This document shows, piece by piece, positions 10,190-21,548 of a stretch of DNA of 64,000 nt. A model generated the notes under the pieces. It saw only the letters and a program-made list of their open reading frames with translations. It did no database searches and was not told the DNA's origin. Location: positions 9,949,058-10,013,057 of the forward strand of contig CM059576.1 of the NCBI GenBank assembly GCA_030386875.1. The letters run 5' to 3'. A program made the position numbers and the translations under genes. This stretch comes from Morinoia aosen. Taxonomy: Eukaryota; Arthropoda; Malacostraca; Amphipoda; Talitridae. Positions within the stretch are counted from its first letter, which is position 1; every line of letters starts with the position of its first letter.

Positions 10190-13060
10190 GAATAACAGCC
10201 GTCGAAAGGAAAAGTCCATTAAGGGTACTCCCTTCAAACTGATTTTTCACACGCTTCAAAGAATGGAATTGCAGGTTGGTAATCTATAGCTATAACTTGT
10301 TAAATACTCATTTGTGATGGAAAGAGCATGAAATAAAAATTGTTTAGGTCAATCTAATTCCAGTAAATGTTCAGCAATGGTTAATAGTGATTGATTTTGT
10401 CACTTTTTGGTGCCTAAACATAATTGAGTAGATTGAAATAAATAAGTTTTCTTCTATGTACTTTCCATCAGGAATGAGTATTTTACAAATGATAGTGGTA
10501 TGTTAATTTTTGTCTTTGATGACAAATGCAATTCAATGAACGGCTATTAATCGATTTCTCAGTTTTTGTTACTTGAATCACTGTAATAACATCAAAATGA
10601 GCTACTTTTCTTCCAGACATTTTTTGTGGCAAATGAGTATTTACGAGTAAGAGTGGTAGGTTTTATCTTTTGCGCGATTGAGCTGTTATGAGTATGTTTG
10701 AATACCTCATAATTTATTATCAGCTTACCCTGCAGAGCTTGCGGAGCCTGAACCCACTTCTAAAATCTTTTAGTTAATAACACAATAAAGATTATCACCC
10801 AAAAATACCGAGTCATAGCAGTATGTTAATTTTTGCCTTGGATGGCGAGAATGTGCTCGACCATTCAAGCATATCGGAAGGGAGAGTCAATTGAAGTGTT
10901 GCCGTACGATGCACTCAATGAATTTTTTTTGCTTCAAACACTAGAGTTGAGGTAAGTCTTTAACCGCTATAACTCGTAAAATATTCATTTCTGATGGAAA
11001 GTGCATGAAAGAAAACTTGTTCATTTTGATTAAATTAACTATGTTTAGGCACCAAAAAGTTAAAAATTGATTACTGACCATCGCTGCACATTTACCCTTA
11101 TTACCACTAATCAAGCACTAAAAATTTGATAATCAATTATTGTCCTCTCCTTCACAAATACACATGCTAATAAAAGTTCTCGTAACTTCAGAGTTAAATA
11201 GTTAAAAATCTCAAAAAACACTCATTTGCAATATCAATATAATATCATTTGTTAACAACCTCTTGAATATCTCTTTATTACAAGAATATGGCAACAAAAT
11301 TTTCCAATTGTTGATGTGCCATATCAAAATTGAATAAAAATTCAATAATGCTATGTTGTTTTGAATGTCTGATGCCTTACCAACATAAGTTTTGGTTCTA
11401 GTGAGAATTACAAGCTAAAAATATGTCTTTACATCATTGATTCAACTTCTAATTTTCCAGTTAACATCATATAAATAATTTATAATTGATATAAATATAT
11501 ACACTAGGCCTACCTCATTTAAGGATACCGTCCAGGATTTTAACCTTTTTCCGTCCGATTCGCTTGAAAATTGGCCAGTATATGCATTTTTTGAAGGTAA
11601 ACTTATATTACTCCTGTCATTTTTTCGATTTAGGCCTAATTTTTTTACGAAAAATCAGCTTTTTAATGCATTTATATGCAAATTTCAAGACGTATCAACT
11701 AATTGAATTTTGATGCTAGAACAAAACCAGAGACAGTTTTAGAATCCTTGAAGCATTTCTAACAAAGTTATAATATAAAATTTTAACACTTCGAAAAAAA
11801 AATTCTGTGATAAGCGATACTTTATAATAACATCACAAACAATTATTTTGGGGTTTTGAGCCATATAACTTTTTTGTTTTCTAAAATTTGGGCGAGTCCA
11901 TATTATAACTTTGTTAGAAATGTTCCAACGATTTCAAAACTGTTTTTGGTTTTTTTCTAGCATCTAAACTCAATGAGTTGATACAGTTTGAATGTTGAAA
12001 GGTAAATGTTTTGGGTATAAACCAAAACAAAATTTTTGTTGAAGTGTAATATAATGGTCAATTCATGTAACTCAATGCAGTTTTAACTTTTTATTTGGAT
12101 AATTTCCATGCATAACTTCATATTCACAGTGTGAATTGTGATTCCCCAGAAAAATCTGAAAAATTTTTTTATATATATTTAAAAATTATGAAATTCTTCA
12201 TTTTCAGTCTGATTCTTATGAAATTTGACTATAATATGTAACTTGTAAAAAGAAACACAATTTTTTCTATTCATTTTTTTGATTCAGGTCTTAGTTTTTA
12301 AAAAAATTTGAGATAGGCCTACTGGTTTTTGAGTTCATTTTCATGGATATTTCAAAACATATCAACTCATTGAGTTTTGCTGCCAGAACAAAACCAGACA
12401 CAGTTTTAGAATCTATGGAACATTTCCAACAAAAGTGTATTGGGAAACTATCCATTTCCATTTATATTTTCTGTTTTATGGGGTCAAAATCAGGTCGAAA
12501 ATTCAAAATTTCTGTCCCATTACCCCCCTCTGGGAGAGGGGATTTATTGTCCTTAGCGCCATAAAATTTTAGGACTGAATAGTCCACCACCTAAGGGTTC
12601 TTTTCCAACAACATGAAAAAAGCTCACCGGACCGACAGGGGCCTGGCAGGGGCTTCGGACGGTACCCTTGACATTGAAGCTAATAAAGAACTATTAATTA
12701 AAAATTTTCAAGAATTCGCAACAGTAAACACTCGATAAAAACATTTTGTTCATTGAGCCCAGGTTTACTGATTATTGTAAATTAATTTGGGGTAAATGTT
12801 GAGGACAACACACTTTTTGATTTTCAGGGTTCAGGCTCTGTGAGGTTGGCTATAATAATAAATTACAAAGTATCCGAACATACCCTAACAGCTCAAGCGC
12901 GCAACACTGTTTGAATGACTGGAAATGCTATTGAACACGAAACTAAACCTACCGCTATAATTCATATAATACTAATTTATGATGGAAAGTGTATAGAAGA
13001 AAAGTGGTTTACTTTGATATAATTAACACCAAATAGGGAACAAAAATTTAAAAGTCTACA
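10190..13060. repeat. Large inverted-repeat region around a MITE
   Basis: Blocks at 10190-10800 recur reverse-complemented at about 12780-13060. Examples are the CGGAGCCTGAACCC area near 10745, mirrored by GGGTTCAGGCTCTG near 12828, and the TGATGGAAAGTGCATGAA-type word, present near 10315, 10990 and 12985 and inverted near 10465. This suggests a long foldback element, diverged, into which the TTAA MITE at 11523 later inserted. No coding sequence is visible. Confidence 0.55.
11523..12667. mobile_element. TTAA-flanked MITE, copy 3
   Basis: The left end GGATACCGTCCAGG follows TTAA (11519-11522). The right end reverse-complements to GGGTACCGTCCG and is followed by TTGA (12668-12671), a probable decayed TTAA. 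The 1,145 bp interior contains the family's CTAGAACAAAACCAGA and TTTTAGAATCCTTG words in both orientations, and the CTCACCGGACCGACAGGGGC block that also occurs, inverted, near 6365-6390 of copy 2. It has no coding capacity. Confidence 0.75.
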
Positions 13061-13287
13061 AGTGTGTTATCTTCAACAAATACCTAATTTGGTATAAACG
13101 TATAAACTTACTTCAATGACAGCTATAAGCACTTCAAACCAGATATGAAATGCAAACTGAGGGATTTGGCACGGTAAAGGAAAGTGTTTTGTACAACAGA
13201 GTACAACTTGTTGTTGCTGTTCCCTGGGGTTTATACCGAGACTTTGAGTCCAAGTACAACTTGCAAATCACAAGAGAGAGCTTGAAG

Positions 13288-13480
13288 TTGAGGGCCAACA
13301 GCGTCGGTCCCTTTGCAACGGCCTACAATTCCCTCCGTCTAACATATTCACACAAGAGTTCAGCATCAGTAAAACGTTCTTGAACTTGAACTTGAGGGCC
13401 GACAGCATCGGGGCCTTTGTAATGGCCTACAATTCCCTCCACAATTTGCACACAAAGAGTTCAGCGCCTGATATCAGACT
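13288..13480. repeat. Two tandem units of about 105 bp
   Basis: Two adjacent units each contain TTGAGGGCCRACAGCRTCGG, GCCTACAATTCCCTCC and AAGAGTTCAGC, so the period is about 105 bases. They lie at the 3' side of LINE-A and could be its 3' untranslated repeats or an independent minisatellite. Confidence 0.6.
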
Positions 13481-13633
13481 TGTCCACTAAACTACTCAGG
13501 ATCTACCAATCCTTGTCACAAGCTGCCATTGGACAGCATCACTGGGATAACCAGTGTGTCAAGACACCATCCCCAGGCTTATTGAGTGATTACTTCCCAC
13601 TCTACCTGACTGGCTCATTCCAGTCACTGTCTC

Positions 13634-16600
13634 TTACTCCAGGCATGCACCAGAAACATTTTTATTGCTTCAATGATGCTCAAATTACACTCATCCAATC
13701 CTGCAAGATAGCTCATACTGCAATCATCTGTAGCACATCTGGCATACCACTCATTCTCTCCATACTGCTCAAACACCACATTCATAAAACTCTCTCTCTC
13801 TCTTGCCCATACTTACTACATTCCAGCACAAAATGCTCAATTGTTACCCCCACTCCACTATTACACTGCCGACATAATCTGTTATTGTTCTCATTCCATC
13901 TCCATGTATGTCTGTTCACACTCAATGACTTACATCTCACAGCAAACAAGAGTTGACTTCCAAAACTACCATCATAGAACAGCTCAAACTTAGGTGCTTT
14001 CTTTTTCATATACCAGTTAAGTGTAGGCTTCCGCATTATGCTAAGCTTCCACTTATTCAATCCATACTCTTTTGTTTGTCTCTCAATCTCTTTCTTCCAC
14101 CTCTTGCAGTCCCACTCAGGCCCTACACCTCCAACATTTATTAAACTCCAGTCATCCACAGGTCTCCCAATTCTAACATGAATATCTTTTGCATACTGAG
14201 TTTCCTTGCATGCCTCCAACATACTTTATCCCAATAGCTTACCATCAGATTCCATTCAAAGATTCGCCTTACCCACCAGCTATTCTGCATTCTTTCAATT
14301 CTCACCTTATAATTCAGCACAGCTTTCATCATTCTTTCTGAAAATAGGCTCCACCCTAGGTCACCTCTAATGGCTTCTATAGCTGTCCATTTTGGAGCAC
14401 CCAATGCTACACGTCCTACCTTATTTTGTATCACATCCAGCTTTTCAAGATCACTTCCATTCTAAGCAAGAGCACTCATACCATACATGACACTAGGTAC
14501 AGCAACATACTTCCACATTCCTCTCACAAATTCGTACTTGTTTGCTCTGTATCTGGCCACACTACCTAACCGTCCACTCCACTGTATTGCTTTAGCCACT
14601 TTTTCACCTTTAGTTCTAGTACATCCATCTTCACTTATCATACAACCTAGATATTTATATTCTTTTGTTCTACCTATTCTGATTTCTCCAATATTCCACA
14701 GTCTGTCTCTATCAGTCTCATCACTATTTATAACCATGACCTTACTTTTATCAGCACCAAAGTTCATCTTGAAATCTGTACTATATCCATTCACAATGTC
14801 AAGCATCCTTTGTAGTTCATGACCACATTCACTAACCACAACCACATCATCAGCATACAACAAACAGCTCAGTCTCTCATTACCAACTTTCAGTCCTAAA
14901 CCACTCCCTCTCAGTCGAACTGCTAATTCTTATGTGTACAATCCAAACAACAGGGGGGACAGAGTACAGCCCTGTCTCACTCCTCTAACACTCCTCACTT
15001 GCCCTGTTTCCAAATTTCCTAACCTGTAGATAGCACTTGTGGGTCAATGTGAAGTTTAATGCAATCACGGAAAATAAGAATTCCGATCTTAGGAATCACT
15101 AAAGGAACCCATTTAAGAAAGTTTTTCATGAATGACATTCTGCTCGCTGATGCGTTATTTTCGAATAATTGAACTTTGAAGTTGGCCTTCCCGCGCCAAA
15201 GAAAACGAGCGTAATTTAATTAAAAACGGAAGCTAACCCCCTATTACAAACGTAAAGAGGTTGGGTCGTGAGGGGGAGGCACAGTTCTTCTAGTGAAAAT
15301 TATAAATAAAGCTTCTAACCCACCCATTAGGGTGACGACCGCAATCTTGTTGACATCGGGTCCAATATGGCGGCGCCCATGGTGGTCGCCATGTTAGACC
15401 CGCGATGTAAACAAGATTGCGGTCGTCACCCATATGGGTGGTTTAGAAGCTTTATTTATACTTTTCACTAAAAGAACTGTGGCTACCCCTCACGACCCAA
15501 CCTCTTTACGTTTGTAATAGGGGGTTAGCTTCCGTTTTTAATTAAATTACGCTCGCTTCCTTGGGCGCGCGACGGCCAACTTCAAAGTTCAATAATTCGA
15601 AAGTAACGCATCAGCGAGCAGAATGTCGTTCATGAAAAACGTTCTTAAATGGGTTCCTTTAGTGATTGTTTGCAATGTAATTATCAATTTCCGTGATTGC
15701 ATTAAACTTCACATTGACCCACTTGTGTTCTCATACAGACTCTGTACAATGTACACTATTTTTCTGCTAAAACCAACTTTTCTCAAAATTTCAAACAGCC
15801 TAACCCGATCCACTTTGTCATACGCCTTTTCAATATCCAGGAATGCTAAATATACCTTTTTGTTATCTTTCTTCATTCGCTCAATTATTTCACTCACTAC
15901 AAACAGATTATCCTCCCCACGTCTATCTTGCCTAAAACCATTCTGTTCTTCTCCCAGGACTCCTAATTCCTCAACTAAATTTTTCATTCTCTCATTCAAA
16001 ATACCACAAAAGATCTTACACACGGTGTCACCCAGTGCAATTGGTCTGTAATTTTTAAGTTCTTTCATACTCTTAAGTCCACCCTTATGCAACAGAACTA
16101 CATTACACTTGTTCCAGTCATTCGGTACTCTTTCATTCTTCCATATCTCATCAAATAAACATTTCAACATACTGACTACACTCTCTCCTCCACATTTATA
16201 GAACTCATATGGTATCTTATCAGGGCCACATGCCTTTCCATTTTTCACTTTCTTCAAAAAACTTACAATCTCTTCACAAGTGATTTCGTTTTCCATTTGC
16301 AGTTCACGTTCATCTATCAGAAAATTTATCGGTTCATCATCTGTAACCTGCTCATTCATTCCACCAATGTCCTCCCAGTATTCTTCAACTGCTTTCACCA
16401 TTCGCATCCTATCTTGCACACTGCAACCATTGACTACTAATTCATCAACTTGAACTTCACTACCTCTATCATTACCTTGTATAAACCTATACCAATCTTT
16501 TATTCCATCTGAACCTTATTTTCTTAGATTTTCAACTTGGTGTCTCTCTTCTTTAACCCTAGCCTCATTGATCATTCTCTTTACTTTCTTCTGCTGGTCC

Positions 16601-17724
16601 TTGTACTCATTCCATACACTCTGCCATTCATCCTCAGTAATTCTGCGTCTTTCATACATTTTCCTCATACTGCGTTGATTTTTATTTAAAGTATTCCTTC
16701 TCATTCGTTCTTCCTTTATCTCACTCGTAAACCACCTAGCATTCCCTGTACTTTTCCTGCATTTCATTCAACCGATCTTTTGCTCTGCCACATCATACTA
16801 GGTTCTTGCAATCTCCTTATTTAGGTCATTTACATTTCCGCACCTGTTATAGTTACATCTACTCAATTCATTTCTAAATTCTTCCCAGTTTGCCATTTTA
16901 ATACGCCAATTTTCTCTTACTCTGCTGGCCTTCTGCATTGACTCCTTTCCACCCCAATTATATTCTAGTACAAGCTTTTCATGGTCACTATCAATATCAA
17001 AATCATCTTCATCTACAAACATTTCTCTGACACATATTCTTGCTCTACTATTCACTATCATATAATCAATTGCAGTTTTACATTCCCTGCTTTGCCGTGT
17101 ATGCAAGCCATTTCCTATTGTTACATGCAGGTTCTCAAGTTCATTCTCATCACAGAAATCAATCAATTTTTGTCCATTTGCATTCACAGGCTCACCAAGT
17201 ATACCAACATGGCCATTCATATCACCCATCACAATCAGAGGGCATCTGCAATGCTCTTGCACAATTCTTGTTAATATTTCATACTTTTTTACATTCTCTT
17301 GATGAGCTAAAATACCATCAGTTGTCATATAGCATACAACCACAATAACACATTCTCTGGCATGCATTCTTTCACACCTTATTACTAACAGATCTTCACT
17401 CTCAGGTTCATTTCCAACAGGAATTTCTTCTAATTTCCAATTTAGAGCATTTTTTACAATGAGACCAACTCCACCACCTCTTTTTTGCCAACTTACACGC
17501 CCTTTTCCAATCATATAGTACATACTCTCCTTACATTTCAAACTGACTCAATCACGCATTTGGGTCTCTACTACACCAACACAATCCAAATCTCCATTCT
17601 CAAATTCTGCTACAAGGTCATTTAACTTTCCTGCATTCCATCCACGCACATTTATACATCCAAACCTTACAACACTATTGGACAATTCACGACATTTTTC
17701 ATTTTTGCTCTGACAGCTTTCCAT
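13634..17724 (-). pseudogene. LINE-A ORF2: endonuclease-reverse transcriptase
   Basis: The frame probably starts at 17724 (MESCQSKNEK). The endonuclease follows: FGCINVRGWNAGK near the start, then GDMNGHVG, AIDYMIVNSRA and DSDHEKLVL, covering the metal- and DNA-binding motifs. The RT begins near 16390 with GKACGPDKIPYEF, then NYRPIALGDTVCKIF, EEQNGFRQDRRGEDNLF and FLDIEKAYDKVD. FB1 interrupts just after QSLYENTS. The frame resumes with VRGVRQGCTLSPLLF and LLYADDVVVVSE (the YADD catalytic motif). The C-terminus has CRQCNSGVGVTIEHFVLEC, a zinc-knuckle-like motif. One frame is kept from 17724 to about 14222 with six in-frame stops (near 17560, 16800, 16768, 16516, 14930, 14462) once FB1 is removed. 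A frameshift lies near 14222 and another at a CT run near 13795. It is inactive. Confidence 0.85.
15041..15720. mobile_element. Foldback element FB1, inserted in LINE-A RT
   Basis: A 680 bp element that is almost one long palindrome. The first 31 bases, starting GGGTCAATGTGAAGTTTAAT, are the exact reverse complement of the last 31. Direct copies of ACTTGT border it (15035-15040 and 15721-15726). A second, inner palindrome centred near 15380 contains a GGCGGCGCCCATGG-type core. There is no coding potential. Removing the element plus one ACTTGT rejoins the LINE-A RT frame without a shift. The terminal bases can be slid by one on each side, so the duplication is 4-6 bp; the superfamily is unassigned. 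The sister copy is at 19153-19836. Confidence 0.9.
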
Positions 17725-17884
17725 TCATCCAGTTCCATCTTCCATTACAATATGAGTTCACCCAATCCACTGGATGTATCTCCTGGAGAATTTCATCTCA
17801 CCTTCTTGAGTAAGGTGGACTCCATCTCCACGAAAACATCCACTCTGGATCAGGTTATCCATATCAAGGAAGCTGGAACCCATT

Positions 17885-18817
17885 TCACGCTTTCTCATAC
17901 TCTGCTTTCATACTCATAATCCTTTCATGCACTTCCCTATTCACCTCCTTTTGCACCCTTTCATACTCTTCACCACATGCAGGCCTTCTCAGCACGCTGG
18001 TCACGGCCACTCTTACATTCTTCTTCCGCGCCCTTTCAACAACATTCAAAATTGCATTCACCGTTTGCTCTCTCCCACATTCAAGCAATCCATTGCCACC
18101 TCCTTGCAGTACAACCATCCCTTCATCCATTTCATCTATCACTTCCTCAGCATGCCTACAAATCTCTTTCACTCCCTTTCCTCTCATGCTCGTACATCCA
18201 CTACGGTCAGTCATTCTCACAAACCTATCCACATTCTTCACCATGATGTCACCACATATTCTAATCGTAGGTCTCACTCTCCCTTTCATACTACTCTTTG
18301 GTTTAACTCTTCCACTCACATCATTCTTTCCATCCATCTTCCTTTCATTCACTTCCACTACAGGCGCCTGCACCTCATGTGGCATATCAACAGGTTGCTC
18401 CTTCACTCTCTTTCCATTCGTACTTCTTTCATCATGCTCATTAATCCTTCTACTCTCATCTGGCACATTTGCACCACCATTCACTTCATTTACTGCATTC
18501 ACACTCCTTGCACCATCATCCACTTCATTTGCACTCCTTGCACCACCACCATTTACCTCTTCATTCACTGCATTTGCACCAATCTCATTCTTTCCTTCAT
18601 TCAACTTCCTTTCATCCTTCAAGTCAGCCTCTAAACCAGCCATCAGAATTGTCAATCTCTCAACTTCGTCTTCCAACTTCTTTCTCTCGTCATTCAAACA
18701 TTTCCAGCACGTAAACACAAGATCACTTAACTTCCTCCGACTCATCTCTCTCAAACTTCTGCATGCATCTATATCTACCCGCTCTTTACAAGTCATGCAC
18801 TCAATCTCCTCATCCAT
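17885..18817 (-). CDS. LINE-A ORF1 protein (CxxC pairs, SGNH-like region)
   Basis: An intact 310-residue frame starting with ATG at 18817. The N-terminus has two CxxC pairs (Cys7/Cys10 and Cys38/Cys41), a zinc-binding, PHD-like arrangement. A charged segment follows that could form a coiled coil (about 42-75), then a low-complexity linker rich in Asn, Gly, Glu and Val (about 75-130). The C-terminal half resembles an SGNH/GDSL hydrolase: RICGDIMVKN for block I (the nucleophile serine is not present, IM follows GD), VVLQGGGNGLLE for the GGxND-type block, and VRVAVTSVLRRP for the next strand. PHD-plus-esterase ORF1 proteins are known from CR1-like LINEs. The altered catalytic residues suggest a structural, RNA-binding role or decay. 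It sits just upstream of ORF2 in the same orientation. Confidence 0.7.
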   Translation of the reverse strand: MDEEIECMTCKERVDIDACRSLREMSRRKLSDLVFTCWKCLNDERKKLEDEVERLTILMAGLEADLKDERKLNEGKNEIGANAVNEEVNGGGARSANEVDDGARSVNAVNEVNGGANVPDESRRINEHDERSTNGKRVKEQPVDMPHEVQAPVVEVNERKMDGKNDVSGRVKPKSSMKGRVRPTIRICGDIMVKNVDRFVRMTDRSGCTSMRGKGVKEICRHAEEVIDEMDEGMVVLQGGGNGLLECGREQTVNAILNVVERARKKNVRVAVTSVLRRPACGEEYERVQKEVNREVHERIMSMKAEYEKA

Positions 18818-18941
18818 TCTACTTGCACCTCCCTTCCTACGACCAGCCTATGGTAAAGGCAGTAACAGCCCACAGACCACAGTGACTGAAAAATCTGAAA
18901 TCTGCTCCGCCATTCCGCTGATGTGGATTGAGAGCGTATAA

Positions 18942-19146
18942 TTTTATTATTTCGTTTACTTATCTTTAACAGAAATGAACTAATATGCTTTTCAACTAAT
19001 AAGATCCTTATCATAAAATGAGCTTAATGTTTAAACTTTTAATTAGTGAAAAAACTTGTAATTTTCTCGTTGCTTGTATCCTCGTATATGTGAACATCTG
19101 TATGTGCACATTCATATCTATATATGTGTGTGTGCATTTAAACTCA
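18942..19146. other. Spacer between LINE-A and FB2
   Basis: AT-rich sequence with a short TG/TA-rich stretch near 19085-19135. No gene was recognised. Confidence 0.35.
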
Positions 19147-19152
19147 ACAGTT

Positions 19153-19836
19153 TGGTCAATATTTACTTTAATGTTGTCAACGATTTTTATAATTTCGTAG
19201 CTATAAGTAGGTAATATAGTCGACTTTAAGACGTTTTACACGAATGACAATGTTCCCGGAAATGCTTAGTTTTCGAGTTATTCAAGTTTAAAGTTCTACG
19301 AACGGCGCTCCTGAATGGCCTTTTTTGCGCAAAAACAGTCATTGTTTTTGCAATGGAAACGGAAGCTAACCCCCTATTACAAACGCAAAGAGGTTGGATC
19401 GTGAGGGGTAGCCACAGTTCTTCTAGTGAAAATTATAAAAGGTTTCTAGTGATGTTTGCTTACATCGACTCCAAGATGGCTGCCGCCATCTTCATTACCG
19501 GTTGGCGCCATGGCGGCAGCCACCTTGGAGTCGATGTAAACAAACGTCACTAGAAACCTTCATTTATAATTTTCACTAAAAGAACTGTGGCTACCCCTCA
19601 CGACCCAACCTCTTTACGTTTGTAATAGGGGGTGAGCTTCCGTTATTAATTAAATTACGCTAGTCGCGCGCGCTTCCATGGCGCGCACAAGCCTGCTTTA
19701 AAGTTGAATAATTCGAAAATAACGCATCACCGGGCAGAATGTCATTCATGTAAAACATTCTTAAATGTGTTCCTTTATTGATTTTTCGCAACGAAATTAT
19801 GAAAATCGTTGACAACATGAAAGTAAATATCGACCA
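19153..19836. mobile_element. Foldback element FB2
   Basis: A 684 bp palindromic element related to FB1. Its ends (left TGGTCAATATTTACTTTAAT, right end reverse-complementing to TGGTCGATATTTACTTTCAT) are bordered by ACAGTT on both sides (19147-19152 and 19837-19842). The arms share with FB1 the GGGGGTTAGCTTCCG-type block and the GTTTGTAATAGGGGG block. The central palindrome (about 19440-19560) differs in sequence and contains AAGATGGCTGCC and GCCGCCATCTT. Non-coding. Confidence 0.88.
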
Positions 19837-19842
19837 ACAGTT

Positions 19843-21548
19843 TTTAAAAATTTTATCTTCATTTCTCCTATAAACACCGTATTTCTCTATTTTCTCTATA
19901 TGTTATCGTCAAGCATTTAAATGAGATCTAAACTTCTATTTATTTGGTTCAAGCTTGAAGGGGCAAGAAGTGAAAAAAAGATCACCAGTTTAATGTTCTA
20001 GTTTTGCTGGGGAAAGGTTGAGAATTGGATTGATTTTTAAATTGAACAAGGTTGGTATTCTGTGATAAGGCAGGGTCAACAGACGCCCTGGAAGGCATCA
20101 AAAATTAAAATGAATTAAGTATGGCCACTGACTCAGAAGGAGGTTAGCACGGTGTTCGGACGCAATATTTCAAGCGTCTAATAATCAAACAAAAAACAAT
20201 AAAATCCACGATACAACCACCATTTGGGGAGAATGACAGAACAGAATATCTCGCCTTTGGGTTTATTGAGGTTAAGGTTGAACGCCGAAGTGCTAGGCTT
20301 GATTCTTGGTTCGTGAGACGTTCTTTGGGAGAGTCTGAGGCGTTTGAAGAACTTCAAACGATGCGTTCAGCTCAGGCTTGTGGAAGCGTGTGCTGGAGTG
20401 TGAAGTTGAGGATGGTGTAAGTGTGGGAGGTTCCGACACTAAGTGGGTCGGCAATTGAGTGATGAGTATGGGAATAGCTACCGGTTGGGAAAACTCGGTA
20501 AGAAAGGAGGCTCTCGACCCAATAGTCTCAACTGGAGATTTTAGCGGCTTAGCTGCAGGGATGCAGGCCTTCCAGTTTAGTAAGTTTGGAGAGGAGGAGA
20601 AACTTGGAGGAGGTAAGCTCCTTGATTTCTTAATGCAGAGTGGCTGCAAGTAAGAGGTTAGGGTTTGGCTCCATAACCTGTTTGTGAGTGAGTGGGATGT
20701 GTGGTCCAGTCGATCCTGTGAGGGAACGTCGAGCGGAATTAATTTGCACTATAACGAGCCTATTCATACACATGTGCAAGACTGCTGCAGTTTGCTGCTT
20801 ACAAGAAGAACAACGGCAGAAGTCTAGTGCTAAGGTCAGTCCGCAGCTCTAGCGCCCGAGTCACAGCCTGAATCATCTTAACACCCAAAACCGGTGTTCA
20901 AGACCAACTGGTCATAAGCTCTATCTTGATATTACAAGCAGTAACACAACTGAGTATGTAATCTAAATGAACTAACAGCTAGAAGTAAAATAGCTACAGC
21001 ACTGAGGTAATTAAATAATGTACCAAAAGTAAATATGAGAAAAGGTGAAGCCTCTATTCTCTATAATACAGATGAGCAAGAATTGCTTCTAGGCGCAGCA
21101 AAATTACATATAAAAAGGAGTAGCATATAAAAAGACACAACAGTAAAACTACAAAAGGGAAAACAATGACAAAGATGGCGCAGTGAACTTAAAGCTTGTG
21201 CCTAACTAACACTGGCACAGATAACACAGTGAATGTTCCTAGGTTAATCACAAAAATGAGCTCTCAAGACACAGAAGATAATATAATGGGGCTATAGACA
21301 CAATAAAAACTTAGCATTAAACACTTGTTACTTACATATGCCCTCTCTGGGGCCCAAGCACCAACTCAGGAGAATCTCTTACGTGAATGACGACTCTGCC
21401 TGGAAAGCCGGCCTTATATACGCTTGTGCGCGCTTGCGAAATGGTTCTGCGCAGTGTTTCCGACGGAAGTGACGGACGGAAACGTGATCGGCAAATATTT
21501 CCGAAACACATTTTTGGTAAAATTTAGGGTTTTATCGAATGAAGTTGG
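19843..21548. other. Unassigned sequence between FB2 and gag
   Basis: No supported gene. A 118-codon minus-strand frame at 20293-20649 is Ser/Pro-rich and matches nothing I recognise. A TATA-containing stretch occurs at 21413-21424. The segment probably includes diverged or rearranged LTR-retrotransposon sequence, because the gag frame to its right ends abruptly at 21549 with no protease or polymerase following. Confidence 0.4.
21413..21424 (-). promoter_or_regulatory. Candidate TATA box
   Basis: On the minus strand the sequence reads GCGTATATAAGGCCGG, a good TATA match. About 70 bases downstream is CATATGTAAGTAACAAG, which could act as a splice donor. This could be the core promoter of another LTR or of a host transcript; no linked coding exon was identified. 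Confidence 0.4.

Larger units (their letters stand above)
13481..18941 (-). mobile_element. LINE-A, two-ORF non-LTR retrotransposon
   Basis: A nearly full-length element on the minus strand: short 5' region, ORF1 (17885-18817), a spacer of about 160 bases, ORF2 (13634-17724), then about 150 bases of 3' sequence. The FB1 foldback element (15041-15720) is inserted in ORF2. The ORF2 domain order is apurinic-type endonuclease, RT, then a C-terminal cysteine/histidine knuckle. Outer ends are approximate because no flanking duplication was found. The endonuclease is of the type often annotated in arthropods as craniofacial-development-protein-2-like, which suggests relatives of RTE, but I cannot fix the clade by eye. 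Confidence 0.75.

Noticed and set aside
18093..18941. 282-codon plus-strand frame
   Set aside because: Antisense of LINE-A ORF1. Its Ser/Thr/Phe-rich composition follows from the opposite strand, which carries the domain motifs.
19080..19140. TATATATGTGTGTG stretch as a Z-DNA or regulatory element
   Set aside because: Short simple-sequence tract with no partner structure; nothing supports a function.
20293..20649. 118-codon Ser/Pro-rich minus-strand frame
   Set aside because: No recognisable domain, no link to the gag frame, and an overlapping plus-strand frame of similar quality; not called as a gene.
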